A stretch of 46,714 nt of DNA. Source: Planctomycetaceae bacterium. GTDB taxonomy: Bacteria; Planctomycetota; Planctomycetia; Planctomycetales; Planctomycetaceae. Made by a program: the position numbers and the translations under genes. Where the stretch lies: positions 1 through 46,714 of the forward strand of contig JAKFUF010000152.1 of assembly GCA_021732845.1 (NCBI GenBank), given 5' to 3'. Shown here one piece after another: positions 25,747 through 34,889 of this stretch; position 1 is the first letter of the stretch; the number at the start of each line of letters is the position of its first letter. The notes beneath the pieces were generated by a model. It was not told where the DNA came from, made no database searches, and saw nothing but the letters and a program-made list of their open reading frames with translations.

Positions 25747-27258
25747 TTAGTTCATCGGCGCGTGTGTGCCGTACAGCGGCAGATGCCGATAGTAGACTTC
25801 CAGCGTAAGGATGCACAAGCATGTGACATACAACCGTCCGCCCGCGGCGGCGTACTCATCGCGCTCTCCTGGTGTCCGGGTGGGATGCCAGCTTCCGCGC
25901 TGGACTCCGCCAAGTTCCTGGTTTTTGACCAGTTCATCGCGCAGGGCCGCATTCCACCTGTCCCACGCCTCACCCTGAACATTGTGCAGCACCTGAGTGG
26001 CGTAATACCAGAAGTAAACGTTCCGTTTTCCGGCCGTCCACGCGGGTAACAAGTCTGGCTGCGTGATGAACTTCAATCCGTCCACCATCGCCGGATGGTC
26101 CAGTGGCCAGCCCAGATACTGCCGGCACAGCAGCCCCTCGGCCGTCATGGCCGGGGTGAATGTGCGGTCCGACAGTTCTTCATAGCGGTATCTCGCGCCA
26201 GCATCCGACTGGACGGTGTCCAAAAAATTGGAGGCCCGCGTCAGCACTTCTTCCGGAACTTCGATTCCCGCCATGCGGGCGCTCTGCAGGGCCATCAACT
26301 GCCACCCGAACACCGACAGGTCGCCGTGTGCCCCTGGCGAATACTTCCAGCCTCCCTTTTCGGGATGCTGGGAGGCGTAGATGAACTGCAACGCGTTGCG
26401 GGTTGGCTGTTCCAGCGCCGGGTCACGGGTCATCGCGTAGGCCTCGCACAGCGCGATGGTGGCCTGGCCATGCGAATAAAACATCGACTGGTCGCCACGG
26501 CCGCCGTCATACAGATTGCCGTCTGACTGCTGCGTCTGCTTCAGCCAGTCCAAGCCACGCCGGACCTCCTTCTGATACAGCCCCTGCTGGTGCGTGTGGC
26601 CCGCCCCCAGGAATGCCAATAAGGCCAAGCCAGTGCCTCCCACATCGGCACGGAAGGAAATCGTGCCTTCTTCCGAATAGCCCGGCGGTCCCTCTGTCTT
26701 GTTGATCTGCCAGCGGCCATCCTTCCGCTGGACCCGCTTGAGCCAGTCGAGGCCGAGCTTCACCGCCTTCTCCGACTCTTCGCTGCCGCCCAAATCGGCC
26801 ACCAGCGCGGCCTTGGCGTCGGCACCGCGGCTGGCCAGTGCGCCGCTGACCACGACTTCGGCAGGTTTGCGCACGGCTGGCGGCGGCTTGACCTCGACGG
26901 GATCGTCCCCCCGCGTCCTTGGGACTTTCGGCATCGGAACAACATTGACATCCAGCTCCAGTGGCTTGTCCTCTTCTTCAACCTTGGCCTGTTTGTCATT
27001 GGGATTGATGAACGAACCGATAAATCCCGCCACCGGGTTGTCGCGGGCACCGGGAATGATCCAAAACAACAGCGCAATGCACAGCAGCAAATGAATGGCG
27101 AAGCTGAGGAGCAGCCCTGGGCTGCCGGCACGGAGTTCGCGCACAAAGCGACGGTAATCCGTCCCCCCCTGGATCAATTCCTTGACGCGGGCCGACAGTT
27201 CCGACCTTGTCCGTGGCTTCGCCGTCCGCTTGCGAGGAGTTTCGGACGGGTCTGCCAT
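25747..27258 (-). CDS. Membrane-anchored alpha/alpha-toroid (prenyltransferase/squalene-cyclase-like) protein
   Basis: 503 residues. A basic N-terminus (TPRKRTAKPRTRSE) precedes one transmembrane helix (GLLLSFAIHLLLCIALLFWII). A Pro-rich linker follows, and then a repeated helical domain with the toroid motifs GLDWLKRVQRKDGRW, RGLDWLKQTQQSDGNLY, ATIALCEAYAMT, PEKGGWKYSPG and GLLCRQYLGW. This fold occurs in terpene cyclases and prenyltransferases. Planctomycete members have no known enzyme activity, and I see no DxDD or similar catalytic motif. It is the first gene of the leftward operon. The start at 27258 gives the expected basic N-terminus. Confidence 0.82.
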   Translation of the reverse strand: MADPSETPRKRTAKPRTRSELSARVKELIQGGTDYRRFVRELRAGSPGLLLSFAIHLLLCIALLFWIIPGARDNPVAGFIGSFINPNDKQAKVEEEDKPLELDVNVVPMPKVPRTRGDDPVEVKPPPAVRKPAEVVVSGALASRGADAKAALVADLGGSEESEKAVKLGLDWLKRVQRKDGRWQINKTEGPPGYSEEGTISFRADVGGTGLALLAFLGAGHTHQQGLYQKEVRRGLDWLKQTQQSDGNLYDGGRGDQSMFYSHGQATIALCEAYAMTRDPALEQPTRNALQFIYASQHPEKGGWKYSPGAHGDLSVFGWQLMALQSARMAGIEVPEEVLTRASNFLDTVQSDAGARYRYEELSDRTFTPAMTAEGLLCRQYLGWPLDHPAMVDGLKFITQPDLLPAWTAGKRNVYFWYYATQVLHNVQGEAWDRWNAALRDELVKNQELGGVQRGSWHPTRTPGERDEYAAAGGRLYVTCLCILTLEVYYRHLPLYGTHAPMN

Positions 27259-27518
27259 GCTACGCCATGCACGCGAAAAATGAAGAGGTGCGACCGCAGG
27301 GAGATTAGCATATCCAAATCCTTAACCGTCAGCCATGAAAATGGTCGCGGGCACGGTGTCGGATCTTCTCCCGAGATTCCGTGGACGAGCTGGGAACATT
27401 CAAGGCTGGCACCGTGGCCCTGCGGCCTCTGCATGCAATCTTGAATCAGCGCTCCGATCTCCGTACGGTAGCGGGGCGAGTCAAAGTCTGACCTTTCCCC
27501 AACTCCAAGGCGACTCAC

Positions 27519-27920
27519 ATGAGCAGGAGCAACGTGACGATTGCCCGGCAGTGGTTTGAGAAAATTTGGAACGCGCGCGAAATCAACAAGATTCACGATT
27601 TTCTCAACGAGGACAGCTTCTGCCATTCGGAGGGCGGCAAGCTCACCGGCACCAGGGATTTTATCGACAAGATCTATCAGCCCTTTGTGACGGCCTTTCC
27701 CGACCTGCGGGTGGAAATCGTCAACACGGTCGCGGAAGGTGACCAGGTGGTTGTCGTCTGGGAGGTGACCGCCACGCACTCGGGCGAAGCGTTTGGCAAT
27801 GCACCCACGGGCCGGCAGCTCCGGTCGCATGGTATGACATGGATGCGGATTGTTGACGGCAAGATGATGGAGGGCCGCGACTGCTGGAACCTGGAAGGGT
27901 TCCTCAAGCAACTGGCCTGA
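27519..27920 (+). CDS. SnoaL-like (NTF2-fold) protein
   Basis: 133 residues with the SnoaL polyketide-cyclase-like pattern: ARQWFEKIWNAREINKIHDFL, GTRDFIDKIYQPFVTAFPDLRVEI, DQVVVVWEVTATHSGEAFG, PTGRQLRSHGMTWMRIVDGKMMEGRDCWN. These NTF2-fold proteins bind or convert small hydrophobic molecules; no substrate can be given. AAGG precedes the ATG. It stands alone, divergent from the toroid gene (260 bp between, in which I see no gene) and convergent with the YicG-like gene 21 bp away. Confidence 0.87.
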   Translation: MSRSNVTIARQWFEKIWNAREINKIHDFLNEDSFCHSEGGKLTGTRDFIDKIYQPFVTAFPDLRVEIVNTVAEGDQVVVVWEVTATHSGEAFGNAPTGRQLRSHGMTWMRIVDGKMMEGRDCWNLEGFLKQLA

Positions 27921-27941
27921 GACCCGCACGTTGCTGGCCAA

Positions 27942-28562
27942 TCACAAATCCTTCTCCAGCGCGGGCAGATGGATCCGCCAGCGGATGGCGGCCAGCCTGA
28001 GGGTCAGGATCACCGCCGCGCCGAGCACGAGGTTCAACGGGCGCGGGAGGGTGAGCCACTGTCCGGCCAGAAAGACGATTGAGCCACACGCTGCGGCGGT
28101 TGCATAGAGATACACCGAGGGGCGAAAGAGGATCGGGATTTCTTGAAGCATCACATCGCGGATCATCCCGCCGGCCACACCGGTCATGACTCCCATCAGC
28201 ACGCAGACCGGGATGGCATGTCCCAGGCTGAGTGTCCGGGCGGTTCCCAGCATGGTGACAAAGGCCAGGCTGAAGGCATCCGGAATTTGCAGCCAGTCAC
28301 CGTGCTTTTGCAGTCGGCGAATGAACACGAACGACAGCACCGCCGCGACGAATGCTGACAGCAGAAAGCTTGAGTCATGCACCCAATACACCGGTTGGTC
28401 GAGCAGCACGTCGCGCAGCGTCCCGCCGCCCATGGCAGAAACCAAGCCCAGCACAATCACGCCGAACAGGTCGATCGGCTTGCCTCGCGCCGCCAACGGC
28501 CCCGCCGTGGCACCGAAAATCACGGCGAGGTGTTCGAAAAAATAGCCGGCCGGAGTGGGCAT
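27942..28562 (-). CDS. TRIC/UPF0126 (YicG-like) membrane protein
   Basis: 206 residues with six or seven hydrophobic segments. Two internal repeats are visible: VLGLVSAMGGGTLRDVLL and LMGVMTGVAGGMIRDVML, the duplicated GGG(T/M)xRDV signature of the UPF0126/TRIC family. Members are trimeric inner-membrane channels or carriers; E. coli YicG has been linked to glycine transport. The ATG at 28562 is preferred over a TTG at 28571. Length fits the family. Convergent with the SnoaL-like gene. Confidence 0.9.
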   Translation of the reverse strand: MPTPAGYFFEHLAVIFGATAGPLAARGKPIDLFGVIVLGLVSAMGGGTLRDVLLDQPVYWVHDSSFLLSAFVAAVLSFVFIRRLQKHGDWLQIPDAFSLAFVTMLGTARTLSLGHAIPVCVLMGVMTGVAGGMIRDVMLQEIPILFRPSVYLYATAAACGSIVFLAGQWLTLPRPLNLVLGAAVILTLRLAAIRWRIHLPALEKDL

Positions 28563-28585
28563 GGAGGGCAAGATCTGGGCTCAAC

Positions 28586-28939
28586 TCATGGATCGGAACT
28601 GAGAAAACTCGATGCCATGCGCTCAAAAACTGAAATGCGCTGCAACTCCAGCCTCAAAACCTTGTTCTTCTCCATCTCAAAACTGCCTTCGTATTCAACC
28701 CAGATCACATTCTGCGACCACAGGTCCAACCATCCGCGATTGATCGCCATCACGTCGTACTGCGCACTGTCGTCGAGCATTCCGTATTGTCGATAGCGAT
28801 CGAGAACTGGGTGAACTTCGGCCCGTGTTTTCGCAGTTGTGAGGCGCTGCCATTCAGCCGGAGTGTGGCCGACCGCGAGGGGTATCACCGCAGCCACGAT
28901 GACACTGATCACAGCGGTGACGAGGAGAGCACGAGACAT
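28586..28939 (-). CDS. Small exported hypothetical protein
   Basis: 117 residues: an N-terminal hydrophobic segment (LLVTAVISVIVAAVIPLAVG), then a soluble region with RAEVHPVLDRYRQYGMLDD and INRGWLDLWSQNVIWVEYEG. AAGGGA lies nine bases before the ATG. It is leftward, downstream of pyrH (68 bp) and upstream of the YicG-like gene (23 bp), so it may be co-transcribed. No family recognised. Confidence 0.7.
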   Translation of the reverse strand: MSRALLVTAVISVIVAAVIPLAVGHTPAEWQRLTTAKTRAEVHPVLDRYRQYGMLDDSAQYDVMAINRGWLDLWSQNVIWVEYEGSFEMEKNKVLRLELQRISVFERMASSFLSSDP

Positions 28940-29007
28940 CGCTCGATTCCCTTCGATGCAGCGGACTCACGGGACCATCGACACCGTTTGGGACTGGTGG
29001 CTGGCTT

Positions 29008-29757
29008 TCAATGCACGCGCGACGACACGCGCGTACCAATCGCTTCGCCAGCGATGACGCGGCCGATGTTGCCGGGACGCTTGTAGTTGAACACGATGAT
29101 CGGGAGGTTGTGTTCCTTGCAGTGATGGACCGCCTGGGCGTCCATCACCTGCAGATTCCGCGAAAGCATGTCCTGATAGGTCAGCTCGGCATACCGGACG
29201 GCGTGCGGGTTCTTTTCCGGATCTTCGGCATAGATCCCGTCGACACGCGTGGCTTTGAGCAGCACGTCGACATCGAGTTCCCGCCCCCGCAGCGCGGCGG
29301 CCGTGTCCGTGGTGCAGAACGGGCTGCCGGTGCCGCCAGCCAGGATCACGACGCGGCCCTTTTCGAGGTGGCGGACGCAGCGGCGGCGGATGAACGGTTC
29401 AGCCACGCCTTCGCTGCGGATGGCGGACATCAACCGGGTGGGAACCCCCACATGCTCCAGCGCGTCCTGCAGGGCCAGTCCGTTGATCATCGTCGCCAGC
29501 ATGCCCATGTAGTGGGCCGTGGCCGGCTTGATGGAGGGGCTGGCGGCAAACTCGCGGCCCCGCAGAATGTTGCCGCCACCAACAACGATGGCCAGTTGGA
29601 CATTCGTGGTCGCCACCTGCTTCAACTGCTCGGCGATGTTTTCCAGCGACTGCATGCTCAGGCCGGATTCACCCGACCGACCGAACCCCTCGCCGCTGAG
29701 CTTCAACAACACACGGCCGAAGGGAACGGGAGAGGTTGCCACACTGCCATCAGCCAT
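29008..29757 (-). CDS. pyrH: UMP kinase
   Basis: 249 residues from the ATG at 29757, with GAGG seven bases upstream. It is the bacterial amino-acid-kinase-type UMP kinase that phosphorylates UMP to [70 protein letters not shown] and [19 protein letters not shown] are all canonical. It follows tsf leftward, as in the conserved rpsB-tsf-pyrH order. The usual next gene, frr, is absent; the neighbour is a small exported protein. Confidence 0.96.
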   Translation of the reverse strand: MADGSVATSPVPFGRVLLKLSGEGFGRSGESGLSMQSLENIAEQLKQVATTNVQLAIVVGGGNILRGREFAASPSIKPATAHYMGMLATMINGLALQDALEHVGVPTRLMSAIRSEGVAEPFIRRRCVRHLEKGRVVILAGGTGSPFCTTDTAAALRGRELDVDVLLKATRVDGIYAEDPEKNPHAVRYAELTYQDMLSRNLQVMDAQAVHHCKEHNLPIIVFNYKRPGNIGRVIAGEAIGTRVSSRVH

Positions 29758-29910
29758 GAAGAGCCTCGCCGTGCCTGCGGACACCGGGCAGGCCTAGAAT
29801 TGTCGCAATTGCGTGAAGATGAAATTTGAAATTCACCAGCGTGAGAAGGTCGCGTCCAACGATTGCCGCAGCTTCAACCCAAAATGTGGAAGCTGCGGCC
29901 GTTGAACAAA

Positions 29911-30750
29911 TTACGGCTGGCCGAGCCGCCAGCGGGTGAAGGCAACGGCCTTCAGGCCGGAATCCGCCAGGGCCTTCTCGACCGTCTTGGTGTCGTCTTT
30001 GGCAAAAGCCTGGTCGACGAGCACACCTTCCTGGGCAAAGAACACGCGCATCTTTCCGGCGACAATCTTGTCAATGATGCTGTCCGGCTTGCCGCTTTTC
30101 TTCGCTTCCGCAGCCTGCTTTTCCTTTTCAGCGGCAACGACGGAGGGGTCCATCTCGTCGGAGAGACAGAATTTTGGATTCAGGGCAGCGATGTGCATCG
30201 CCACGTCCTTCAGAACTTCAGCGGTGGGCTTGTCGCCGGTGGCTCGCAGCAGCACACCCAGCGTGCCGTCGTGATGGGTGTAACCGACCACGGGTCCGTC
30301 CAGCTTCAGGATGCGGGCGACGACCAGCTTTTCCCGCAGGCGGTTCATGCAGTCTTCGATGATTCCGCCGAGCGTCGTACCGGGTTTGTCAGGGGCTGGC
30401 TGTGCAATCAGGGCTTCTGGAGTCGCCGCGCCAGGGCCGTTGAGCAGTTGCTTCGTCAACTGGTCGCACAGGAACACGAAATCTTCGCTGCGGCTGACGG
30501 GTGCCGATTCGCACTGGACTTCGATCATCACCGCCGAGCTGCCGTCTTTGGCGGTCAGTGTGGCGACACGGCCTTCGGAAGTGACGCGGTCGCCCGACTT
30601 CATGATGAAGTTCTTGACCCGTTCCTTCAGAATCTTGATCGCCTGCTCTTCGTTGCCGTTCGCCTCAGTCAGGGCCTTTTTGCAATCCATCATCGGCAGG
30701 TCGGTCTTTTCACGCAGCGACCGGACCATCTCAGCGGTAATTTCGGGCAT
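29911..30750 (-). CDS. tsf: Elongation factor Ts
   Basis: 279 residues starting MPEITAEMVRSLREKTDLPMMDCKKAL, the typical EF-Ts N-terminus (UBA-like domain contacting EF-Tu). The body contains EGRVATLTAKDGSSAVMIEVQCESAPV and DVAMHIAALNPKFC, both family hallmarks. It exchanges GDP on EF-Tu. AGGAGA precedes the ATG at 30750. It lies between rpsB and pyrH. A relatively long 371-bp gap with a strong hairpin separates it from rpsB. Confidence 0.96.
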   Translation of the reverse strand: MPEITAEMVRSLREKTDLPMMDCKKALTEANGNEEQAIKILKERVKNFIMKSGDRVTSEGRVATLTAKDGSSAVMIEVQCESAPVSRSEDFVFLCDQLTKQLLNGPGAATPEALIAQPAPDKPGTTLGGIIEDCMNRLREKLVVARILKLDGPVVGYTHHDGTLGVLLRATGDKPTAEVLKDVAMHIAALNPKFCLSDEMDPSVVAAEKEKQAAEAKKSGKPDSIIDKIVAGKMRVFFAQEGVLVDQAFAKDDTKTVEKALADSGLKAVAFTRWRLGQP

Positions 30751-31121
30751 TCCATGTTCTCCTGCGGCAATGCAACAGCGGTGATCTGAAATTTGAATCA
30801 CCCGGGGTCAGTCAGTTGAACCTGCCGGCGGGACGCCGGAGACGCTGAACCAGAGTGCGAGTTCTCGGGACGGTTGTTGGGAACGAGTGTCTCTAATGAG
30901 GCAGACACGTCTGGCGGAACGGATGTTCGCCAGCGGGCACAGGCAGAATAATGCAGGCAGTGGTATCACAGGCCGCAGGGCACCACAAGGGAGCCACAGG
31001 CGAGCAGAGACACAGGGAACACGACCGGGCGGACGACACCTGTCGCCCGCCCGCCATGTGGATTCAAATTGTTGCCTGCGTTCTTCGCCACGTTACCTTG
31101 ATCGCACGGGCGACAGGGTGA
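30751..31121. other. 371-bp spacer between rpsB and tsf
   Basis: No gene is seen. The spacer carries a strong hairpin at 31027-31052 and a smaller CCGGCG/CGCCGG palindrome near 30827-30842. It is longer than the usual rpsB-tsf spacing, so tsf may have its own promoter here or be under attenuation. Confidence 0.6.
31027..31052 (-). terminator. Strong hairpin downstream of rpsB
   Basis: GGGCGGACGACA (31027-31038) and TGTCGCCCGCCC (31041-31052) pair over 12 positions with one A-C mismatch; the tip opens to a small loop. It begins 69 bases after the rpsB stop. No T tract follows, so it could be an attenuator, an RNA-processing site or a leader element of tsf rather than a classical terminator. 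Confidence 0.5.
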
Positions 31122-31859
31122 CTACAGCGACGGCACGGGGGCCGGTGCCGGTTCATCCTTGTCGACCACTTCCGGCAGCGTCGCCTTGCCTTCGAGCACG
31201 GCGTCCGCCAGGTGGTTGATCATCAGCGTGATCGAGCGGATGCTGTCGTCGTTGGCGGGAATGGGCAGGTCGATCAGATCGGGGTCCGAATCAGTGTCGA
31301 TCAGAGCGACAACCTTGATCCCCAAGAGCCGGGCTTCCTTGACCGCGATCCCTTCGCGCTTCGGGTCGATGATGACCAGCGTTTCCGGGAGACGGTTCAT
31401 CGTCCGGATGCCGGACAAGTTTGTGTGAACCTTTTTGCGCTCGCGGTTCAGGGTCGACTGCCGCTTCTTGGAGTAGGTGGCCAGTTCCCCGCTGGCTTCG
31501 AGGTTTTCCAGCTCTTCGAGCCGCTTCAGGCGGCTGCGAATCGTGCGGAAATTCGTCAGCGTCCCACCCAGCCAGCGTTCGCTGACGTAGGGCATCCCAC
31601 AGCGTGTGGCTGCGGCCGACATCGGATCCGCGGCCTGCCGCTTCGTGCCCACGAACAGTATCAGGCTGCCTTGGGAAGCCACGCGGGACAGGTACTTCTT
31701 GGCCCGCAGGAGACCGCGGACGGTTTCCTTCAAGTCGATGATATGAATCTGGTTGCGGCGACCGTAGATATACGGACGCATCTTCGGGTTCCAGCGGCTG
31801 GTACGGTGGCCAAAGTGGACGCCCGCTTCCAGAATGTCCTTCAACACGATCTCTGCCAC
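31122..31859 (-). CDS. rpsB: 30S ribosomal protein S2 (GTG start)
   Basis: 245 residues. Motifs include [67 protein letters not shown] and [22 protein letters not shown] place the start at the GTG at 31859 because AGGAG lies eight bases before it, and [18 protein letters not shown] matches other S2 N-termini; the in-frame GTG at 31868 overlaps that ribosome site. The C-terminus is Pro/Ala-rich. First gene of the leftward translation cluster. S2 joins the 30S subunit late in assembly. Confidence 0.96.
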   Translation of the reverse strand: MAEIVLKDILEAGVHFGHRTSRWNPKMRPYIYGRRNQIHIIDLKETVRGLLRAKKYLSRVASQGSLILFVGTKRQAADPMSAAATRCGMPYVSERWLGGTLTNFRTIRSRLKRLEELENLEASGELATYSKKRQSTLNRERKKVHTNLSGIRTMNRLPETLVIIDPKREGIAVKEARLLGIKVVALIDTDSDPDLIDLPIPANDDSIRSITLMINHLADAVLEGKATLPEVVDKDEPAPAPVPSL

Positions 31860-32234
31860 GAATCTCACTCCTGCCGCGGACTTTTAACCCCCATAAACCC
31901 AACGACGCATGTTTGCCGCGAGAACCAATCCCGCTGACCCCGCGTCCGGCTGAGGGTGCCGCATCCTGAAAAATACATCCCGAGCAAACTGTCTTGTTCT
32001 ACATTCGCCGGGATTTGAACGAGGGATCATACTGGCTCGACGAATTCTGGTCAAACCGTGCGACCGAACGCGTCCATGAGATGTAAAATGGCCTTCCTAG
32101 GCCGTTCGGTGGGCGGTTGACGTTCGCTGCCTGACAGACTTTGGGTGAGCGGATCGAGGCGGGAATCTGCACAATCGAAGGCAAAATAGAGTATCAACCG
32201 TTCATCGGGATTTAAGGGAAGCGAGCACCAAACA
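31860..32234. other. 375-bp divergent intergenic region between rpsB and dtd
   Basis: No gene or clear RNA is seen. It must contain the promoters of the leftward rpsB cluster and of dtd. I could not single out a convincing -35/-10 pair. No obvious ribosomal-protein-binding leader structure was recognised. Confidence 0.5.
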
Positions 32235-32693
32235 ATGCGGGCCGTTGTTCAACGCGTCTCACGTGCCAAAGTGACTGTGGCGGGGGAAGTTACGGGTGAG
32301 GTCGGCACCGGATTGCTGGTGCTCTTGGGGGTGGCGGAGGGCGACACCGAACACGAGGCGGTGTGGCTTGCCGAGAAAGTTGGTGGCTTGCGAATCTTTG
32401 AAGATCCCGACGGCAAGATGAACCTGTCGCTGGCGGATGTGCAGGGAGGGATGCTGATTGTCAGCCAGTTCACGCTCCTGGGTGACTGCCGCAAAGGCCG
32501 CCGCCCGAGTTTTGCCAAGGCGGCGCGGCCGGAACTGGCTGAGCCACTGTATCAACGGTTCGTGGCCGCGGTCGCCGCACTCGGCATCGTCACCGCCACG
32601 GGACGGTTCCAGCAGCACATGGACGTGGAACTGGTCAATGACGGACCGGTGACCCTGTTCGTCGACACCGCCGAGCGCGGACCCTCACCCTGA
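32235..32693 (+). CDS. dtd: D-aminoacyl-tRNA deacylase
   Basis: 152 residues beginning [15 protein letters not shown], the family N-terminus. It hydrolyses D-amino acids (and glycine mischarged on tRNA-Ala) from tRNA. Both signature motifs are present: [17 protein letters not shown] and [11 protein letters not shown], which carries the Gly-Pro substrate-gating motif. Length matches. A GGGAAG element lies about 13 bases before the ATG. It is convergent with the aminotransferase gene. Confidence 0.96.
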   Translation: MRAVVQRVSRAKVTVAGEVTGEVGTGLLVLLGVAEGDTEHEAVWLAEKVGGLRIFEDPDGKMNLSLADVQGGMLIVSQFTLLGDCRKGRRPSFAKAARPELAEPLYQRFVAAVAALGIVTATGRFQQHMDVELVNDGPVTLFVDTAERGPSP

Positions 32694-32755
32694 CGACTGG
32701 CGGTGCAATCGCGATCACCAACCAGTTCTCGTCCCTCGGACACGCCGCCTCATAT

Positions 32756-32790
32756 TCAATCGAAAATCCTTCATCGAAAATCGAAAATCC
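32756..32790. repeat. Short ATCGAAAAT intergenic repeats
   Basis: Three copies of ATCGAAAAT lie close together in the 100-bp gap between the convergent dtd and aminotransferase genes. The tract is AT-rich against a GC-rich background. It may be a simple-repeat remnant or help separate the two genes. Confidence 0.6.
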
Positions 32791-32793
32791 CTC

Positions 32794-34176
32794 TCACACC
32801 ACCTTCCCATCCGCCCGCAACAGATCCAGGGCCGAGTCAAAAGCGGCGACGGTCTGGTCGATGTCCGCGGCGGTGTGAACTCCCGACAGCATGCAGCGCC
32901 AGCCACCGAAGAGGTCGATGCCGCTCAGCAGTTGGGCCTGGCGGAAAGCGCGGGACAGCACCGGGTCGAACTTGCGGTCCAGCTTCTCCAGCCGGTTGTC
33001 GTACGGGATGAAGTCGTCGCGGTCGGAGCGCGGGCCGTCGTACTCAGGCAGAATATTGCACGCCGAGTAGTCGCCATAGGCGATCCAGTTGACCTGCTTC
33101 TCCGCGAACAAGGCATTCAAGCCGCCGCGCAGCTTCTTCGCCATCTCGTTGGCGATGCGGCACGGTTCGCCGGTCGCCACGATCTCCAGGCAGGCACTGC
33201 CAGCCACCGCAGAGAGCGGGTTGCCGTTGTAAGTGCCGGGGTGCTTCATCTTCTTGCCGTGGGGATTGTCGAATTCCAGCGCGTTCAGCAAATCCGCCCG
33301 GCCAGCGAGACACCCGCCGGGCAGGCCACCCGCCAGAATCTTGGCCATAGACGTCATGTCGGGCACGACGCCAAACTCGGCCTGCGCTCCTCCCGGCGAA
33401 AGGCGAAATCCGGTGATCACCTCGTCCATGATGAAGATCACGCCGGTCTTTTTCGTCAGGTCGCGGAGTGAGCGCAGAAACTCGGCCCGCATCGGCACCG
33501 CCCCCCAGTGTCCGCCGTTGCCTTCGACAATCAGGCAGGCCGGGTTGTGCTCGGCAATCGCTTGCTCCACTGCGGAAATGTCATTCGGCGGCACCACCAG
33601 TAGATCGCCCAGGACGGCCTCGGTCACGCCCGGTGTCGCATACGTTCCGGTATCATAAGGGCCGTCAGCGGCGGGGATTAGCAGGTCGTGCCAGCCATGA
33701 AAATGGCCCGCAAATTTCAGCACCTTGCGCCGACCGGTGACGATCCGCGAGATCCGCAACGCCATCAGCGTGGCTTCGGTCCCACTGTTGACGAACCGCA
33801 GCCGCTCAGCCGAGGGGATCAGTCGTTGCACCCAGCGACCCCACTCCATCTCCTCTGCATGGCACGACCCCAAGTGTGTGCCCCGTTCGACCTGCTTCTG
33901 CACCGCTTCGACGACGGCTGGGTGACTGTGCCCCAGAATCAGCGACCCATGCCCCATCCAGTAGTCGATGAAGGTGTGGCCCTCAAGGTCATATTTCCGG
34001 ACCCCTTCCGCGCGATCAATGTAGACCGGAAACGGCTGCATGTAGCGGCCGTCGTGGGTGACGCCATTGGGGAAGATCTGCCGGCCTTCAGCAAACAATT
34101 TGGCGGAGCGGGGGAATTCCTGGCAGTAGCGGGCTTCAAGGCTGGCAGTCTTGGGCGGCGTGGTCAGAGTGGTCAT
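32794..34176 (-). CDS. Class-III aminotransferase (glutamate-1-semialdehyde aminomutase-like)
   Basis: 460 residues of a PLP-dependent enzyme: PNGVTHDGRYMQPFPVYIDRAEG, YWMGHGSLILGHSHPAVVEAV, RFVNSGTEATLMALRISR, KFAGHFHGWHD, IFIMDEVITGFRLSPGG, and the likely PLP lysine in TSMAKILAGGLPGG. The family includes HemL, but the protein is longer than a standard HemL (about 430). The N-terminus PRSAKLFAEGRQIFPNGVTHD also differs from HemL, so this is probably a paralogue acting on another amino donor. I chose the ATG at 34176 (MTTLTTPPKT); the upstream extension is not family-like. No haem genes are adjacent. Confidence 0.88.
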   Translation of the reverse strand: MTTLTTPPKTASLEARYCQEFPRSAKLFAEGRQIFPNGVTHDGRYMQPFPVYIDRAEGVRKYDLEGHTFIDYWMGHGSLILGHSHPAVVEAVQKQVERGTHLGSCHAEEMEWGRWVQRLIPSAERLRFVNSGTEATLMALRISRIVTGRRKVLKFAGHFHGWHDLLIPAADGPYDTGTYATPGVTEAVLGDLLVVPPNDISAVEQAIAEHNPACLIVEGNGGHWGAVPMRAEFLRSLRDLTKKTGVIFIMDEVITGFRLSPGGAQAEFGVVPDMTSMAKILAGGLPGGCLAGRADLLNALEFDNPHGKKMKHPGTYNGNPLSAVAGSACLEIVATGEPCRIANEMAKKLRGGLNALFAEKQVNWIAYGDYSACNILPEYDGPRSDRDDFIPYDNRLEKLDRKFDPVLSRAFRQAQLLSGIDLFGGWRCMLSGVHTAADIDQTVAAFDSALDLLRADGKVV

Positions 34177-34357
34177 GTCGCGCTCGGTCGATCTTGGTGG
34201 CGTTGAAGGATCGGTCCCATTGTGCCAGATTTCCGTGCGGGACGGCATGGTGGCAATGGTATTTTCAATTCCAGGCCATGGCACAGGATCGTCGACCTGC
34301 CCCCATGAGGTCATTCTGTCCGGTTCAATTGATCGTCCAATTTCCTAACGAGGTTTC

Positions 34358-34753
34358 ATGCCCCGCACGATTCAACTCGCCGCGTCCCTCCCCGCGCCGC
34401 CAGAGCGTTTGTTTGAAATGTATCTCGACCCGGTCGAGCACGCGGCCATTACTGGCACTCCCGTGACCATCGCTGCTCACGCGGGCTCTCCATTTCGCGC
34501 CTTCGGCGACGTTTTGACCGGCACCATCCTCCAGGTTGTTCCCCAGCGGCTGATTGTTCAGTCTTGGCGGTCTCCCCATTGGGGAGCCGCCGACCTCGAC
34601 TCGACATTGATCCTGACGTTCCTGCCCGAACCGGATGGCGGAAGGATTGAGCTTGTCCAGGTGAATGTCGTCGACAGTGATTTCGCGGGAGTCTGCCACG
34701 GCTGGGAGAAGTTCTACTGGACACCGTGGCGCGCGCACCTCACGCGACAGTGA
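34358..34753 (+). CDS. SRPBCC / AHSA1-like protein
   Basis: 131 residues with the START-like fold pattern: IQLAASLPAPPERLFEMYLDPVEHAAITG, AFGDVLTGTILQVVPQRLIVQSWRS, STLILTFLPEPDGGRIELVQVNV, and the typical ending GWEKFYWTPWRAHL. These helix-grip proteins bind hydrophobic ligands or act as chaperone cofactors. GAGG lies five bases before the ATG. It is divergent from the aminotransferase. Confidence 0.88.
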   Translation: MPRTIQLAASLPAPPERLFEMYLDPVEHAAITGTPVTIAAHAGSPFRAFGDVLTGTILQVVPQRLIVQSWRSPHWGAADLDSTLILTFLPEPDGGRIELVQVNVVDSDFAGVCHGWEKFYWTPWRAHLTRQ

Positions 34754-34763
34754 GCGGAGATCC

Positions 34764-34796
34764 CGCGGACCTCGCATCGGGATGCGGGGAATCTCG
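34764..34796. terminator. Hairpin downstream of the SRPBCC gene
   Basis: CCTCGCATC (34770-34778) pairs with GATGCGGGG (34781-34789) with one wobble, enclosed by an outer GAGATCCCGC/ATCTC partial pairing. It starts about ten bases after the stop. No T tract follows, so this is only a candidate terminator. Confidence 0.4.
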
Positions 34797-34889
34797 GGCT
34801 ACACGTCTTCCAGCGCAGCGCTCTATTATGATCCCCAGTCCAGGTGTTTGAGCCGATCCTCGTAACGCGAACCACCGACCAGACCACTC

